Shown here in pieces: positions 12,301 through 23,461 of a stretch of DNA of 64,000 bases (positions within the stretch are counted from its first letter, which is position 1; every line of letters begins with the position of its first letter). Under the pieces are notes generated by a model. It did not search any database. It was not told the origin of the DNA and saw only the letters and a list, made by a program, of their open reading frames with translations. Both the position numbers and the translations under genes were made by a program. Source of the stretch: Artemia franciscana (lineage: Eukaryota; Arthropoda; Branchiopoda; Anostraca; Artemiidae); assembly GCF_032884065.1 (NCBI RefSeq), contig NC_088872.1, positions 33,762,917 through 33,826,916 on the forward strand, in the 5' to 3' direction.

Positions 12301-12484
12301 ATAACTGCATCATATATTGAGATACGATCAACTGATGGAATGATTCTAAAAGTTGGAATTCCAAGTGGCAGCCCTGTGTCTCTTACAACTGGTGAATTCG
12401 CTGAAATTGATGGTGTATCCCAGGGAAATACGATTGATATGAGTTCTATCAGTCTAATGCCTTCTGATATGATGAGAGATTTTA
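12301..12484 (+). CDS. Candidate internal exon of an unidentified gene
   Basis: A 184-bp open segment is bounded by an AG acceptor at 12299-12300 and a near-consensus donor (GTAAGT) at 12485. In frame it begins ITASYIEIRSTDGMILKV, continues through a serine- and threonine-rich stretch, and ends LMPSDMMRDF with one leftover base (donor phase 1). The TAG that overlaps the acceptor would stop this frame upstream, so the exon can only be read after splicing. I do not recognise the protein, and no other exon of it can be confirmed. A short segment at 20305-20350 has a gcag acceptor, compatible phase and an open frame (AENYSKACDLIYNI), so it could be a later exon, but its donor is weak. Chance and a relic of a mobile element remain possible. 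Confidence 0.5.
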
Positions 12485-12854
12485 GTAAGTTGTTAATCTA
12501 TGTACTTTAATCTGTGTCTCATATCCTCATTACATGTAACTAAAGGTAAGTTAAAGGAATACTACTATTGTTACAATAGTAACAGCTAGGGATTTCCCTA
12601 GCAGCAAGTTAAACTGACATAACACAAACCAAAAACTGAAAACGATCTTTGTTGCATTAGAAAAAGTTAAAAACTAAAGTAATATGGCCTGTTGAAGATT
12701 CCGGGCTGTATTTGGTAAATAAATGCCTTTTTAAACCTCCTTTAAAGTACAATTCTAACTACAGCTGACATAAAGAGAGGACCTCTGGGTATAGTCAAAT
12801 ATTTGAAATTTCAGTGATACAATATCACTTAAATATGAAAAGGTAAAAAGTAAC

Positions 12855-13635
12855 CTCTGTGTTTGTGCCATTGATATTTCAAAGGCTTGTGACTCCATTC
12901 TTCACTCGCAAGCTATTCTGTCTCTCTTTAGAAGTGGAGTTAATCCATTTGTTTGCACCTGCCTGTGGCAGTGGTATCAGAACTCCTCAATCCAGATTCA
13001 TTGGCAATGTACTGTTAGTAATCGTATTCGTGTGCGTCATGGTGTTAAGCAAGGTTCCGTTTTTAGTCCGGCAATATTTAATAACTCTATTAGACAAGTT
13101 ACTCGACAGATTCCAAAATACTTAATTGAGTCATATATTGACGAAAGTCACTTATCTTATGCTGATGACAATCTTCTCTTGGCTCAAAATCTTGGGGTTC
13201 TCCAAAATGATGTTGATGTTGTTTTGCTCCTGACTAAAAGAAATCGGTCTTTCCGTTGCTACTTCCAAAACCGAGTTTCTTGTCTTTAGAAAGGAGATCG
13301 CCTCCAATGATACAATCCAAGTTGGTCCCGCCACAATCTCATCTTTAGGTATTTAGGTCTTTCTTTTGGAACTTCAATTAGATCCACTAGGCAGCTTATA
13401 ATTACTTCTTTGAAAGAGAAACTAAGAAAATCTTATGGTCGTCTCGCCATGGTAAAGGGCCAGTTTGATAAGAGAACCCTTGGCTGGCTATATAATGCGT
13501 TTTTTGCACCGCATGTGTTGTTTTTGACACCTGTTTGGAAATTTTTCTCTGTATCTGATAAAAAGCAATCCGATCGCTGTTCTTTAGGTCCTGCAAGTAT
13601 TTCCATAGTATCCCCATTTGGACTCGTAGAGCCTT
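12855..13635 (+). pseudogene. LINE reverse transcriptase fragment with YADD catalytic motif
   Basis: The frame that starts near 12859 reads CAIDISKACDS (palm motif A with its aspartate). It goes on to RHGVKQGSVFSPAIFN (motif B) and DESHLSYADDNLLLAQN (motif C, YADD, at about 13155). It then runs into EIASNDTIQVG and YLGLSFGTSIRSTRQL after frame changes near 13230-13350. Further C-terminal text follows in a second frame (LKEKLRKSYGRLAMVKGQFDKRTLGWLY, 13411-13494). This is the polymerase core and early C-terminal part of a non-LTR element. It seems to belong to a different lineage from the copies at 4385 and 6808. Multiple frame breaks make it non-functional. It ends against a hAT relic near 13640-13690. 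Confidence 0.85.
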
Positions 13636-13689
13636 GAATGATGTTGTATATCAGCGGCAATGCCATACCTCTTTTGCCAAGTGTACAGC

Positions 13690-14590
13690 TCTCTGGGGTG
13701 TTCATAAAAAGAGCTCAAAAGCCGACGACGCTGACAAAGAGGTATACGATAGACAGCTCATCAGGCCTGGGATACCTTGGTGGAATTTGAAATATGACTG
13801 TTTAATGGATTGTAATGAAAGAGAGAAGTTTTATCATGTCTGTGAGGTTTTACAGAAGCCTAGGTCTAAGCCTCGCAATGTAAATTTTCTAGAAAAATGC
13901 ATGAAAGTCATGGAGCCATTAGCGGTTGCTCTGGATATCCTCCAGGCGGAAGAAAAGAACTACTTTGGTACAATTTACCAAACAATTCGATTTTTGAAAA
14001 GAAGCTTAAATGCTGAAAGGTTTAGTCAAGTTTTTCAAGCCACTGATACATGCTCTTCTTGTGGGCCTGGAGGAAATATTCCCTACTATCCTGGACGGGG
14101 ACTTTTTCATATTAAAGATTGTGTTGTTACCAGTTCAAGTCATCCTTATTTCAAACTTAATTGTTTCCTAGCAAAAGTAGGAATGTATCTGTTAAATTCT
14201 TGCTAGAAGAAGCAAGAAAGTTTGAAGATCCCAAAGCTGATAGCAAGGATGAGAGAACTGAGAGAGTTAGCTACTTTTCTGGTGATGAATGTTTGACAAA
14301 CCTGACAATAGTGATGCTGAGGAAGGAATGGCCACAAACAGCTCAGAGAACCGTGAATGCAATGACTATAATGTGATGGTGGAGGTTCTTTCATATGCGT
14401 CTGGTAGGTGAAAAGAATCAACCATGGCAAAAAGTCTTCAAGACTAATAAATTTTATCCTGAAAATTTATTTGCATATTTCCTTCATCTGCATTCGCAGA
14501 GCAACTGTTTTCGGCTGGTGGAGAAATTTTTACCCCGAAGCGAAACTTGCTTGGAGGTAATATTTTTGAAAATCTACCACTCTTGATGTG
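13690..14590 (+). pseudogene. hAT-superfamily transposase relic
   Basis: An open frame of about 190 codons (to 14203) includes the pattern RPGIPWWNLKYDCL, then FLEKCMKVMEPLAVALDIL, then YFGTIYQTIRFLKR. This order is typical of the central part of hAT transposases of the ZBED/Tip100-like type. A frame change near 14175 continues with FLLEEARKFEDPK. Near 14500 a third frame reads EQLFSAGGEIFTPKR followed by NLLGGNIFENLPLL, the conserved C-terminal hAT dimerisation motif. In hAT proteins this segment supports dimerisation of the cut-and-paste enzyme. The N-terminal zinc finger and first catalytic residue are missing and at least two frameshifts are present, so the copy is dead. It lies directly downstream of a LINE fragment. 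Confidence 0.85.
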
Positions 14591-14599
14591 AGCAAGCAA

Positions 14600-15685
14600 G
14601 AAACTTGGGTATTAATTTTACTCTCTAGTATTCCGATATTTTGAATGAATCGCATTTCATTATCTAAGTCTTGTAATCGAAGTGGAAAACAGTTTCTATT
14701 GTCTTTGTGTGGTAACTATCTGATAGAGTTCAAAATCAGATATCTGAGGGCAACTATTTTACTTCTAAGAACTAGCACATAGCATGATCACAGTCTATAT
14801 GGTACCATTGCTGTAGGATTTCTTTTAACAAATGTCAGCATAAAACCTTTCTGGTAGTCTGTGACTACCATGGTACTCCGTGAGATAACTTTAAATGGTT
14901 TTGTTTCAAGTTTACCTGGCTTGTTTGGTCTTTGTCTGTACTTACCGGGAAATCAAGAAGATGCTACAGTGAAGGCTTAGGAATTATAAGTGAAGCCTTA
15001 ACACTTCAAAACTTAGGTACTCTGGAAATACTTGAGTACTAAAGTAGCTTTTTTCAAACATTTATTACTTTAGTAGAATTTGGAGGAATACTTGACATTT
15101 ATACTTCAGTAAAAATCCCCTGGAGTACCTGGTACTTGTATTGAAGTAAAAAATAAAGGTAATTGGCACGACAATGGATGTGGAAATATATTTTTCAAAA
15201 ACTGAATTCAAACTTAAAATTGTCTGAAATAAAAATGCGTAAATATAATGTCTGTAAGTCAAATATTGACACTATGCTCTATTCATTTTTTTCTTGGTTT
15301 AGTAATTCAAAATCAAATGAAAACGTTATCTATAAGATATAATATAACATTTTTTGGCAAGAAGGGGGATGGGTTTATCTATATCTTTTGTGCCACACTG
15401 ATGTATGAATAGGATGAAAATCATGCTCATGGCAGGGGGGCCTGCAGCCTTTCAGTTCTGTGCGACTTTGATGCAGAAATCCTTTGAGCTTAGAGGATGG
15501 AAAAGGGTGTGACTAAAAGAGGGTTGTGATTCCCTATATTTCCAGGAAAATTAATGAGAGAAGGCTCTAAAATGAAACATTAAATCTTGGGGAAAATGCA
15601 AGTCGGGCGAATTTTTTAATCCTTTACCTCTGTTAGTTTTAAATTGATGGATCTTGTGTTGCTTAGGTACAACGGATGCAGCAAA
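14600..15685. other. Gene-free stretch
   Basis: No supported exon, RNA or repeat boundary was seen. Only short open frames without motifs are present. Confidence 0.35.
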
Positions 15686-15689
15686 AAAA

Positions 15690-15820
15690 ATGTTTTTCTA
15701 AAATAAAAAAAAACCTAAAAAAAAGTTTTCAAAGAACAACACTGAAATCTAAAACAATTAGAAATAAAGTCAAACTCAAAACAAAAATACATTATTATGA
15801 ATGAAACCTAAAAATAACAG
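15690..15820 (+). repeat. Family C half-element
   Basis: The blocks aaagttttcaaagaacaac, gaaatctaaaacaattagaaataaagtcaaa, and tgaatgaaacctaaaaataacagaaatt match the left arm of the foldback at 10695-11230. The far end of the unit runs into the tandem duplication that follows. Confidence 0.55.
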
Positions 15821-16502
15821 AAATTGAAGGAATAATCAAGTCAAGCTTAAAATGGACGTAAGTCACCACAAGTATGATTGGAGCTGCCACCCTCTTCAAT
15901 TCTTTAAAGGCTGGAGCGTCAAGTGTACTTTACTGAAAAGCGAAAACAAATAAATTTCCAACCATTTGAAAAAAAACAATTTTTTAGGATTTTTTTTGTC
16001 CTATTTTTGGGCAAACTTTTTTTGGGGTATTGAGGTTTTTTGACCCAATTTCTTTGGGATACAAATTTCAAGTTCTTGGTCCATTTTGGGCTTCATTTTT
16101 CAGGGGCCCTTACCTGGAGCGTTTTGTCTTCTTTCCCTTGGACTAGGGACTTACAGATGTAAATTGAAGAAATAATCAAGTCAAGCTTAAAATGGACGTA
16201 AGTCATCACAAGTATGAGTGGAGCTGCCACCCTCTTCAATTCTTTAAAGGCTGGAGCGTCAAGTGTACTTTACTGAAAAGTGAAAACAAATAAATTTCAA
16301 ACCATTTGAAAAAAAAACAAGTTTTTAGGATTTTTTTTGTCCTATTTTTGGGCACACTTTTTTTGGGGGTATTGAGGTTTTTTGACCCAATTTCTTTGGG
16401 ATACAAATTTCAAGTTGTTGGTCCATTTTGGGCTTCATTTTTCAGGGGCCCTTACCTGGAGCGTTTTGTCTTCTTTCCCTTGGACTAGGGACTTACAGAT
16501 GT
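15821..16502 (+). repeat. Nearly identical tandem duplication of a 340-bp unit
   Basis: Copy 1 spans 15821-16160 and copy 2 spans 16161-16502. Both begin aaattgaag, run through aagcttaaaatggacgtaagtca, and end with tggactagggacttacagatgt. Only a few substitutions and one-base length changes in homopolymers separate them. Near identity implies a recent duplication or gene conversion, or an assembly artefact. An open frame in copy 2 has no counterpart function and is not called. Confidence 0.9.
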
Positions 16503-16504
16503 AA

Positions 16505-17935
16505 CGCTCAAGTGTTGAACCCTCATTTCTCTCCCCCCCCCCAAAAAAATAAATGTATTATGTTTATTCCTCACAGCACTCTCTGAATGTTTGAATTTAT
16601 CCCTCCCTCCCCCCTTTGTCGTCCATGAAATGTTGTAAATATCTATTTTGACAAACTGGATGCATATACTGCCTTATTAACTTCGCCAGTGCTCAATACG
16701 TAGATTCTAACTCCCACGGGGGCTAACAGTGCAAAACTTATCAACAAATCAAGAACAAAATAAATTAAACCCTCTCCCAATTGCTTTGACCTGATCCGTT
16801 TTCCAAATGCAAATTTGAATTTCTCTTCTTCGCCACCCGCAACACAACATTAATGTTTCAACTCGATCCCTCAAGCCGTCCTTTAGATATTTCTGACACT
16901 CATTTTGATTACCTGGGTACACATATTGTATTTCGATTTATATTGCTATTTCATCATGAAACAGGTTCGAATGGGGGCAAAAACTTACATACCTGAAATA
17001 TCTAGGAATTAAAGGGGTGCCTGGGAACGAAAATGACAGGAGAGGGGGAGCTTAAATGCCCCTTTAAAGGGGCATTTAAACTTTCATTTTTTGATTAAAC
17101 GAGTCCCTTTCCAAGTTTCTATGAAAACCGCTTCCATGCAAAAAGGCTGGAAGAAAAACCAAATAATTAATATGATAGAAATTTCGTTCTTTATTAAATC
17201 AGCAGTAGCTCATTTTACTATGGAAACGTAGCTATGGGAACATAAGGTTAGTCACTTAGCTATTTAGGGCTTATGCGAAGACAATAGATACCCCAAAAAG
17301 AGGTATCCCCAAAAAATGTGAAAGATTTTTAATGCTAGAAGGATAGTATCATTTTGTTTTGTTTAAGTTTCAGTTCTCTAGAAATATGACAAGAATTGCT
17401 AGCAGTTGTAATTTTTTTATCAAGTTTGTAGACGTTTTGCGGGAAAAAAAACAGGTATCATAGTTGTGTTTCCTAAGTAAGATGTGAACTAATCCCTACA
17501 TCAAAAGGAATCTTATTTCATTCTTTTTTTTCTCACCTTATCTAGTTAAATGATGGAAACAGATTACCTTATATAGTTACCCCAGTTGGATCATGTTTCA
17601 CAACTGTACTAAGAACAAAATATTACTAGAAAACACTTAACTCCGTAACAATATTGCTATGATATTGTCATGAAGTATCTCTTCGTATTTAAGGTGAATT
17701 GTCTCTTAAATTAATCATACGTCACTTTTCTCATTAAATGACATGCTTTTTGTATATCTTACCACGTAATATCTTTGCTGCGGATTTCATTCTAGAGTGT
17801 GCTAAACCATAACTGAAATTAATGTAATAGATAACTAAAAGGGATGTGCGGTTTTTCAGCTTTGAGGTGGGGACAATGAAGCGTATAAGTGGAGCTGTGG
17901 TATATGACAACAGTGTTGTACCTTTTCTAGTGATT
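16505..17935. other. Gene-free stretch with a short palindrome
   Basis: No supported exon or known element. A perfect-looking small palindrome (aaatgcccctttaaaggggcattt) lies near 17054-17077. Confidence 0.4.
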
Positions 17936-17937
17936 AA

Positions 17938-18150
17938 TAAAAAAAACTGTTTCCACAAAAATGTTTTTCAAAGAAAAGTTAAGAGTCATATTAAACCAAA
18001 AATGAGCAGAAATAAAGTCAAATAATTTTTCAAGCATAAAACTACCATAAATCACCATCAATAAAGAAAAAGAAAACCAAAAAAAAAAATCAGAAATCAC
18101 AAGTACCGAGTCAAACTCAAAAGGTTCATAAATTAAGAGGACTAGGGCTG
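17938..18150 (+). repeat. Family C half-element
   Basis: The blocks aaaaactgtttccac, ttcaaagaaaagttaagag, cataaatcaccatcaataaa and agtcaaactcaaaa align with the family C left arm. Confidence 0.65.
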
Positions 18151-18299
18151 TTTATTTGACAGTTTATTTCCTATATTGATATTCTGGAATTCTTAGTAAT
18201 ATTGGTTTTATTAAAGTTTAAAAAAAGAGAAAATACTTAAAATCTAATACACACTGATAGCGTATTTTAATTTAGTTCAACTTTCCCTTTAACATTTCC

Positions 18300-18895
18300 T
18301 GAAAAATTTTCATCTTAAAGCCCTTAGCTTTAGTAGCAGTCAGAATTGAAGTAGTAGTAGTTATAGTAGTGGTGGTGATAGTAGCAGTGGTAGTAGTAGT
18401 GTCCACATATTACCGTTTCGTCCATTGATTATCCCCTTTATCATGTCCTAGAAGTTTCAACTTAATACGCTGAGGAGTTCCTAAAATGCTACTGATGTGC
18501 CCTTTTGACGACCGGCATGCACGTAATTTGTTTTGATTTGATTCAACTTCCCCTTCAACTTTTCCTGAAATTCTCACCTTAGATAGTAATTGCAGTAGAT
18601 AGATAGATAGATACATGTTTATTTACAACAAGAATTAAATCGTATAAACCAATAGCGCAAATGCCTAATGGCAGTAGCAGTAGTAGTAGTGGTGGTGGGA
18701 GAGTTGTAGTTGTGGTAGTTGTAGCGTGTGCACATTTCCTTTTGGTCAGTTGATCGCCCCTTTAGTTTCAATTTAAAATCCAAGTCACTCCATAGATACG
18801 CCCTTTTGACAACCCGCATGCATAGTGTGGTTTGATCTAATTCAGTAGCCCCCCTCAACCTTCCCAGAGAGTTTCACCTGAATACCCTTGACTTT
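18300..18895 (-). repeat. Family F composite repeat with triplet runs, reverse orientation
   Basis: Two copies of the reverse family F core (18415-18560 and 18735-18890) contain gcccttttgac, agtttcaa-tta and ttcaac-ttccc. They are separated by agt/gtag triplet runs (18345-18402 and 18672-18725) and a gata run near 18597-18612. The arrangement mirrors 9430-10560 on the other strand. Confidence 0.65.
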
Positions 18896-18899
18896 TTTG

Positions 18900-19115
18900 G
18901 AAATTAATTTGAAAAACTTTTTCCAAAAAACAAGTCTTTCAAGGAAAAGTAAAGAGCTCCATTTAACCAAAAATGAGCAGAAATAAAGTCAAATAATCTT
19001 CCAAGCGTAAAACTACCACAAATTCTCATTAATAAATAAATGAAATCCGTAACGAACAGAAATTACAATAAATAACCGAGTCAAATTCAAAACGAGCAAG
19101 AATTAACATGAGTAG
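18900..19115 (+). repeat. Family C half-element
   Basis: The blocks tgaaaaactttttcc, tcaaggaaaagtaaagagctc, aaaaatgagcagaaataaag and accacaaattctcattaataaa match the copies at 17938 and 49855. Confidence 0.65.
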
Positions 19116-19296
19116 TGCTGACAACCCTCGTATCTTCTCAAGACGAGGACACAATTTGCGCTATACTGAATAGAAAACTCATTTTAAATATTTTCACTTT
19201 TTTGACTTTAATAAACAAAAAGTTCTTGAAAAATTAAGGAATAAATATCAGTATATACATACTAAAATGACAATCCGCGGTCTTTTTTATTTTTTG

Positions 19297-19308
19297 CGCG
19301 CGCGCGCG
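19297..19308. repeat. Short GC dinucleotide tract
   Basis: An alternating GC run of about 12 bases that continues as gtgcatgc, unusual in this AT-rich setting. Such tracts can adopt Z-DNA; no role is shown here. Confidence 0.7.
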
Positions 19309-19584
19309 TGCATGCTTGTGGCACCTTTGTATCACACCGGAGTACGCTGGAAACATATGAACAATTTCAGCCGGTAGCTTGTACATGGTTTGTGCTTCCG
19401 TTTACGAAAACTAATAAATTTAAATTCGGTGTTCATTATGTATTTTTACAAAAATACAAAATTTTCATTACTTATCTATCTTTCAACTTAAACAAAAAAT
19501 TATGCTTGTTCTTGATCTACAGAAGAATTCTAATTCATCAAAATAAGACGTAATTTTTTTCCCAAGTTTTTCTTGGATCAAAAC

Positions 19585-19690
19585 ATTATTGCTCTTTCCG
19601 TGGATACTTGTGTCTGAGCCGCACTTAAGGAACCAAAGAGCCACATGTGGCCCTGAAGCTGCACTTTGCCGATCGCTCCTCTAGATGCAG
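19585..19690. repeat. Possible hAT-type MITE end fragment
   Basis: The segment contains agccacatgtgg, gaagctgcactttgc, and gatcgctcctctaga. This resembles the terminal sequence of widespread small hAT-derived elements (gagccgcatgtggc, gccgcactttgc, cctgctctaga) as I remember them. No matching opposite end was found nearby, so it is probably a fragment. Confidence 0.4.
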
Positions 19691-21134
19691 CTTTAGAACT
19701 AAATATGTTTTTACCTATTTTTGCAGAAATTTCAATAATGTTTGATAATCTAATCTGTTTTGGAGATATGCTTATTGTCAGCCCCGCATAGCTTGGGTTT
19801 AAATTGATTAATCCGTAATTGCTTGACACTTCGGCTAAGCTTAAAAATACTATTATTCCTCTGAACTGTATCATTTGTCGTTGTAATTGATGATTTTAAT
19901 ATTTGACTTTTTTTGTTGATTTAATTGTTTTGATCTTGAAAAAGTACTACTTTGAGTCTTTGCTGTTTTTCTGTTTCTGTTTATTGTTTTGTTCCCATGT
20001 TCATGTTAGCTTCAAGCTATTGAACTGAATAATCATATTCCATTTTATATTGAATTGAACCCCCTCTTCTCTATAAGAAAGAAATGGCTTCTATAACAAA
20101 ATCTATTCTGATAAACCAAAGATTACGTTGCAGCTTTATGATTTCTGGCCGTATTTGTGTATCCTGCGACAAAAGCGTTAGTTTTTTAGTACACGCCGTT
20201 TTGAAAAATTTTGGTTAGCTTTTATTTTTATTTTATTTTGGGTTAGCTTTCTTGTATTTTTGTCGTTTATTTTTGTATTAATGTTTTTCTATTTATATTT
20301 GCAGATGCTGAAAACTATAGCAAGGCTTGTGACCTTATCTACAATATCCGGTATAATCCATTCGTAATGTGATTCCAGGAATGACATTTTGTATACTTCA
20401 TAAATAAAAATTCGCTTTTCAGAAAATCCCTTTGCCACTTTATTCGTAGTTCTATTATGTTTTTCCAAATTTCCTATAGCTAATTTTTTCACTCTTTTTA
20501 TATTTTTTTACAAATATATCTGTGCACATATCTTTTAGTTCTAAATTGGTGATGTAATTTTTACTTTAGGTTTGGCACTTTATTGTACTTTAATTTTTCA
20601 AATGAAGATTTTAAAAACTATTTCGTAGAAATGTTGATGTTTTTTCCACTGGCTTTGGAACCTGCTACGAAACCCGTAGCTCCTAAAACTAGAATCAGAT
20701 AAAAAAAAAAAAATACACTATTAGAACCGCCTAGTTCAATACCCATATGTAGGAAACTAACTGTCCATTGGCTTGAACAACGAGGATTTACCTTACAGGA
20801 ATGGCCTCAATGTCTGAGTGGCTATAGCAACATATAAATCTAAACAACCTTTTCGGAAAGTGATCATGTCCTCAGGGGTTATTTTACCACTCTGTACTGA
20901 TGTCAAAAATTATTATGTTGCGCTACATTTATACTGTCCAAGGGACGACTATGCTTGGACGCTTTTGGTTCCTAATTATGCTACTCACCATATACTTGTT
21001 ACATCTGGCACTGATTTTGGGCAGACCTGCTATTTCAGCAACATTTTCAAACTTCCAGAGGCCGTCAAAAAGTACTACCCTTAAGCTAAAAACCGTGATG
21101 ATCATGATCAATCCTAACCTGTAGCCGCAATAAA

Positions 21135-21550
21135 CAACAGCAAACACAAATTTAGAAACTGAGCAATAATAAATGACCCCCCCCCCCCCCCGTCGTAATC
21201 CTGGAAAGGAAAATCCATCAATAACTATAAAAGCGCAAGAATACCGAAGCCGAAAACAAAAAACACAGACCTAAGAAACTGAGCAACAATAAATGACCTC
21301 CTTTCGTCGTAATCCTGGAAAGGACAACCCATCAATAACTATAAAAACACAAGAAAACCACCAAATCCAAAAACAACAGCCAAAAACACAAACCTAGAAA
21401 CTGAGCAAAAATAAATGACGCCTATTCTTCATAATCCTGGAAACGACAATCCATCAATAATTATAAAAACGCAAAAAAAAAAACACCTTCAAATCTAAAA
21501 AACAACAACAACAAAAAACACAGACCTAGAAACCGAGAAACAATAAATGA
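21135..21550. repeat. Minisatellite of about 120-130 bp units
   Basis: The word gaaactgagca-aataaatgac recurs at 21154, 21274, 21396 and, as aaaccgagaaacaataaatgac, near 21530. Each is followed by cgtcgtaatcctggaaa and catcaataactataaaa in the first three units. Unit lengths are 120, 122 and about 132 bp. A poly-C run of about 16 bases lies in the first unit. Confidence 0.85.
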
Positions 21551-21779
21551 CTATTTTATAGTCATTTATGTTTAACAGCTATGCTTCAAGGAATGCCATG
21601 CACTTCAAGGAATTGTCAATTGTTTACATGCAGGATTTATCATTTGGAAAGGGAAAATTGTTTGATTATTGGTGGATTCGAAAAGGCTAAATACTTTAAG
21701 GTAAAAGCTTAGAGAGTGTTGTAGGGCATGTTATAATCAATCAAAATGCACTATGTGCATTGAATCTATCGAAAAGGAG

Positions 21780-22125
21780 GATCTGCATTATTTTAAGAAA
21801 GGATGAGGGTATTGAGTTGAAACTTTCAGGAAATGCGGGGAGGGGGTTGAAAAGTGGTTAAAGGGTTGTTAGCCGTCCCATACGTTTCTAATTGCAATTC
21901 CTCCAAAAATATTGGATCAAAACTTTGACAAAGAACTTTTTCAAACTAGTTGATAAGGTCAAATAACTATATCTCCGGAGATGACTAACCCACAGTGCCC
22001 TTGGGGCGAGGGTTTTAAGTTATATAAGTTGGCCAATGTCTATATGCAAGGTTGGTTATTGGGGGAAAGCAGGTTGTTTGATCCTGAGTCTCCAAAAAGG
22101 CTGTCTCTTTTCGATTTTCTTCTTA
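21780..22125 (+). repeat. Family F core followed by family B interior block
   Basis: A family F motif (tcgaaaaggaggatct through gggtattgagttgaaactttcagg) lies near 21770-21850. It is followed by blocks shared with family B: tttttcaaac-ag, ggtcaaataactatat, ccacagtgcccttgggg, and tatatgcaaggttggttattgggg. The same two modules are adjacent in the opposite order at 47490-47990. Confidence 0.55.
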
Positions 22126-22149
22126 ATACTGATCTTAAGAAGCAAACAC

Positions 22150-22470
22150 CAATATAAATGAAGTAAACAAAAACTTTCTAAAGAAGAAATTCTTCAAAAA
22201 AAAGTGAAGAGTCATATTAAACTTAAAACCAGCAGAAATAAATTCTTATCATATTTGAAACTAAAACCAACCAAAATTTACTGTTAAAGAATAAATGAAA
22301 CTCATAACAAACAGAAATTAGATGAACAATCATAACGAACAAACATATAACAATTACTAATATTAATGAATAAATAAACCTTAAAAACCAATAAAACTTA
22401 AACTGAATATCTGAATCAAGCTTAAAATGAACAAAAATACCTACAAACAAAAGTTTGGCTACTGCCCCCT
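22150..22470 (+). repeat. Family C half-element
   Basis: The blocks caaaaactttct, aagtgaagagtcatattaaacttaaaaccagcagaaata, aaactcataacaaacagaaatta and ctgaatcaagcttaaaatgaacaaaa match other family C copies. Confidence 0.6.
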
Positions 22471-22599
22471 TCCCTAACTTTAAAAATCTAAAGTCTAGTG
22501 CTTCATTTGCGCTTTTCTGGAAACGAATTATATTATAAATAATTTTTTGTGCTTACAACATTGAAAATAAAGAGTTTTCGGCATTTAATACTAGCACTA

Positions 22600-22830
22600 C
22601 TAATAATAACTCACCGCAGCACCAAGCCGCCTGAGTCCAACACAGCTACGCACGCTTCTCCTTCAACCCAATCTCATCAAGGTCTCCCTCTTTACACCCT
22701 CCCAGGAAGTTCCCATTTCCTTTATATCGTCACTTATGTCCTCCCCCCACCTCAGATGAGGATGACCTGCTTTCTTTTTAGTCCCAGAAGGTTGGCCAAA
22801 AAGGACAATCTTCGGCAATCTGTTAACTTA
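22600..22830 (-). pseudogene. LINE ORF2 C-terminal end fragment
   Basis: The minus strand reads NRLPKIVLFGQPSG, then KKAGHPHLRW, then DDIKEMGTSWEGVKRETLMRLG. An in-frame TGA stop follows where a tryptophan would be expected, then RRSVRSCVGLRRLGAAVSYY and a stop at 22600-22602. The pattern (lpk.vlfgqpsg..k.GrP.lrW, then W..vk..a..r..WR) is typical of the extreme C-terminus of several non-LTR retrotransposon ORF2 proteins. The family cannot be named firmly. The fragment is severely 5'-truncated and interrupted. The open frame on the opposite strand (22549-22884) is its shadow. Confidence 0.75.
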
Positions 22831-22999
22831 TTCGTGAAACCCGGGAAAACAAAGAAGTGTAGCCTAAATCTGCATAAAGCATAGGTTTCGGGCTCAAGGA
22901 AGCATGATCCTTTCCTTCCGAGTTTGTAACACTGTCAATATCTCGAGCACAGTTTCGAAAAGAAATAAACACTACTGAATTTCAAAGGTAGAATAGACT

Positions 23000-23460
23000 T
23001 TTACTAAGCAAACAACTAGGCTAGTCTATGTACGCTAAACTTTTGTTTCCTTTTACTGTTGGTAGTTCATAACCTTGGCTTGACAAGACCAACAGAAAAC
23101 TCCACTCAAGACGAAAGGTAAACACACTAGAGCTTGTTTCTGGTTGGACTAGCCTACATCAATTGTGTTTGTCTAGGCCTATCATTCAAATCAAGTTTAA
23201 AATAAAAAGGTAGGCTTCTGAAAAGTCACTGGTATATTAAAACTATAGGCTAGTAAAAAGTTACATTTAAGATAAGGTAGCCTACATAGGCTAGCTTTAA
23301 GGCTTTTTTTTTGCTGTGAGATAGGCTATTTGCAAATAGAGTGGAGCTATAGGTAAATATTGAGCAGCTCATATTGTTGAACAATAAATAGAGTGAATAT
23401 ACCAATAGTTGCCATTTTTATGCTATATTTGGATATAAAAATGGTTATAACGTTTGTTTC
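23000..23460. other. Gene-free stretch
   Basis: No exon or recognised element. The words aggctagt and taggct recur here, suggesting an old low-complexity or repeat-derived origin. Confidence 0.3.
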
Positions 23461-23461
23461 A

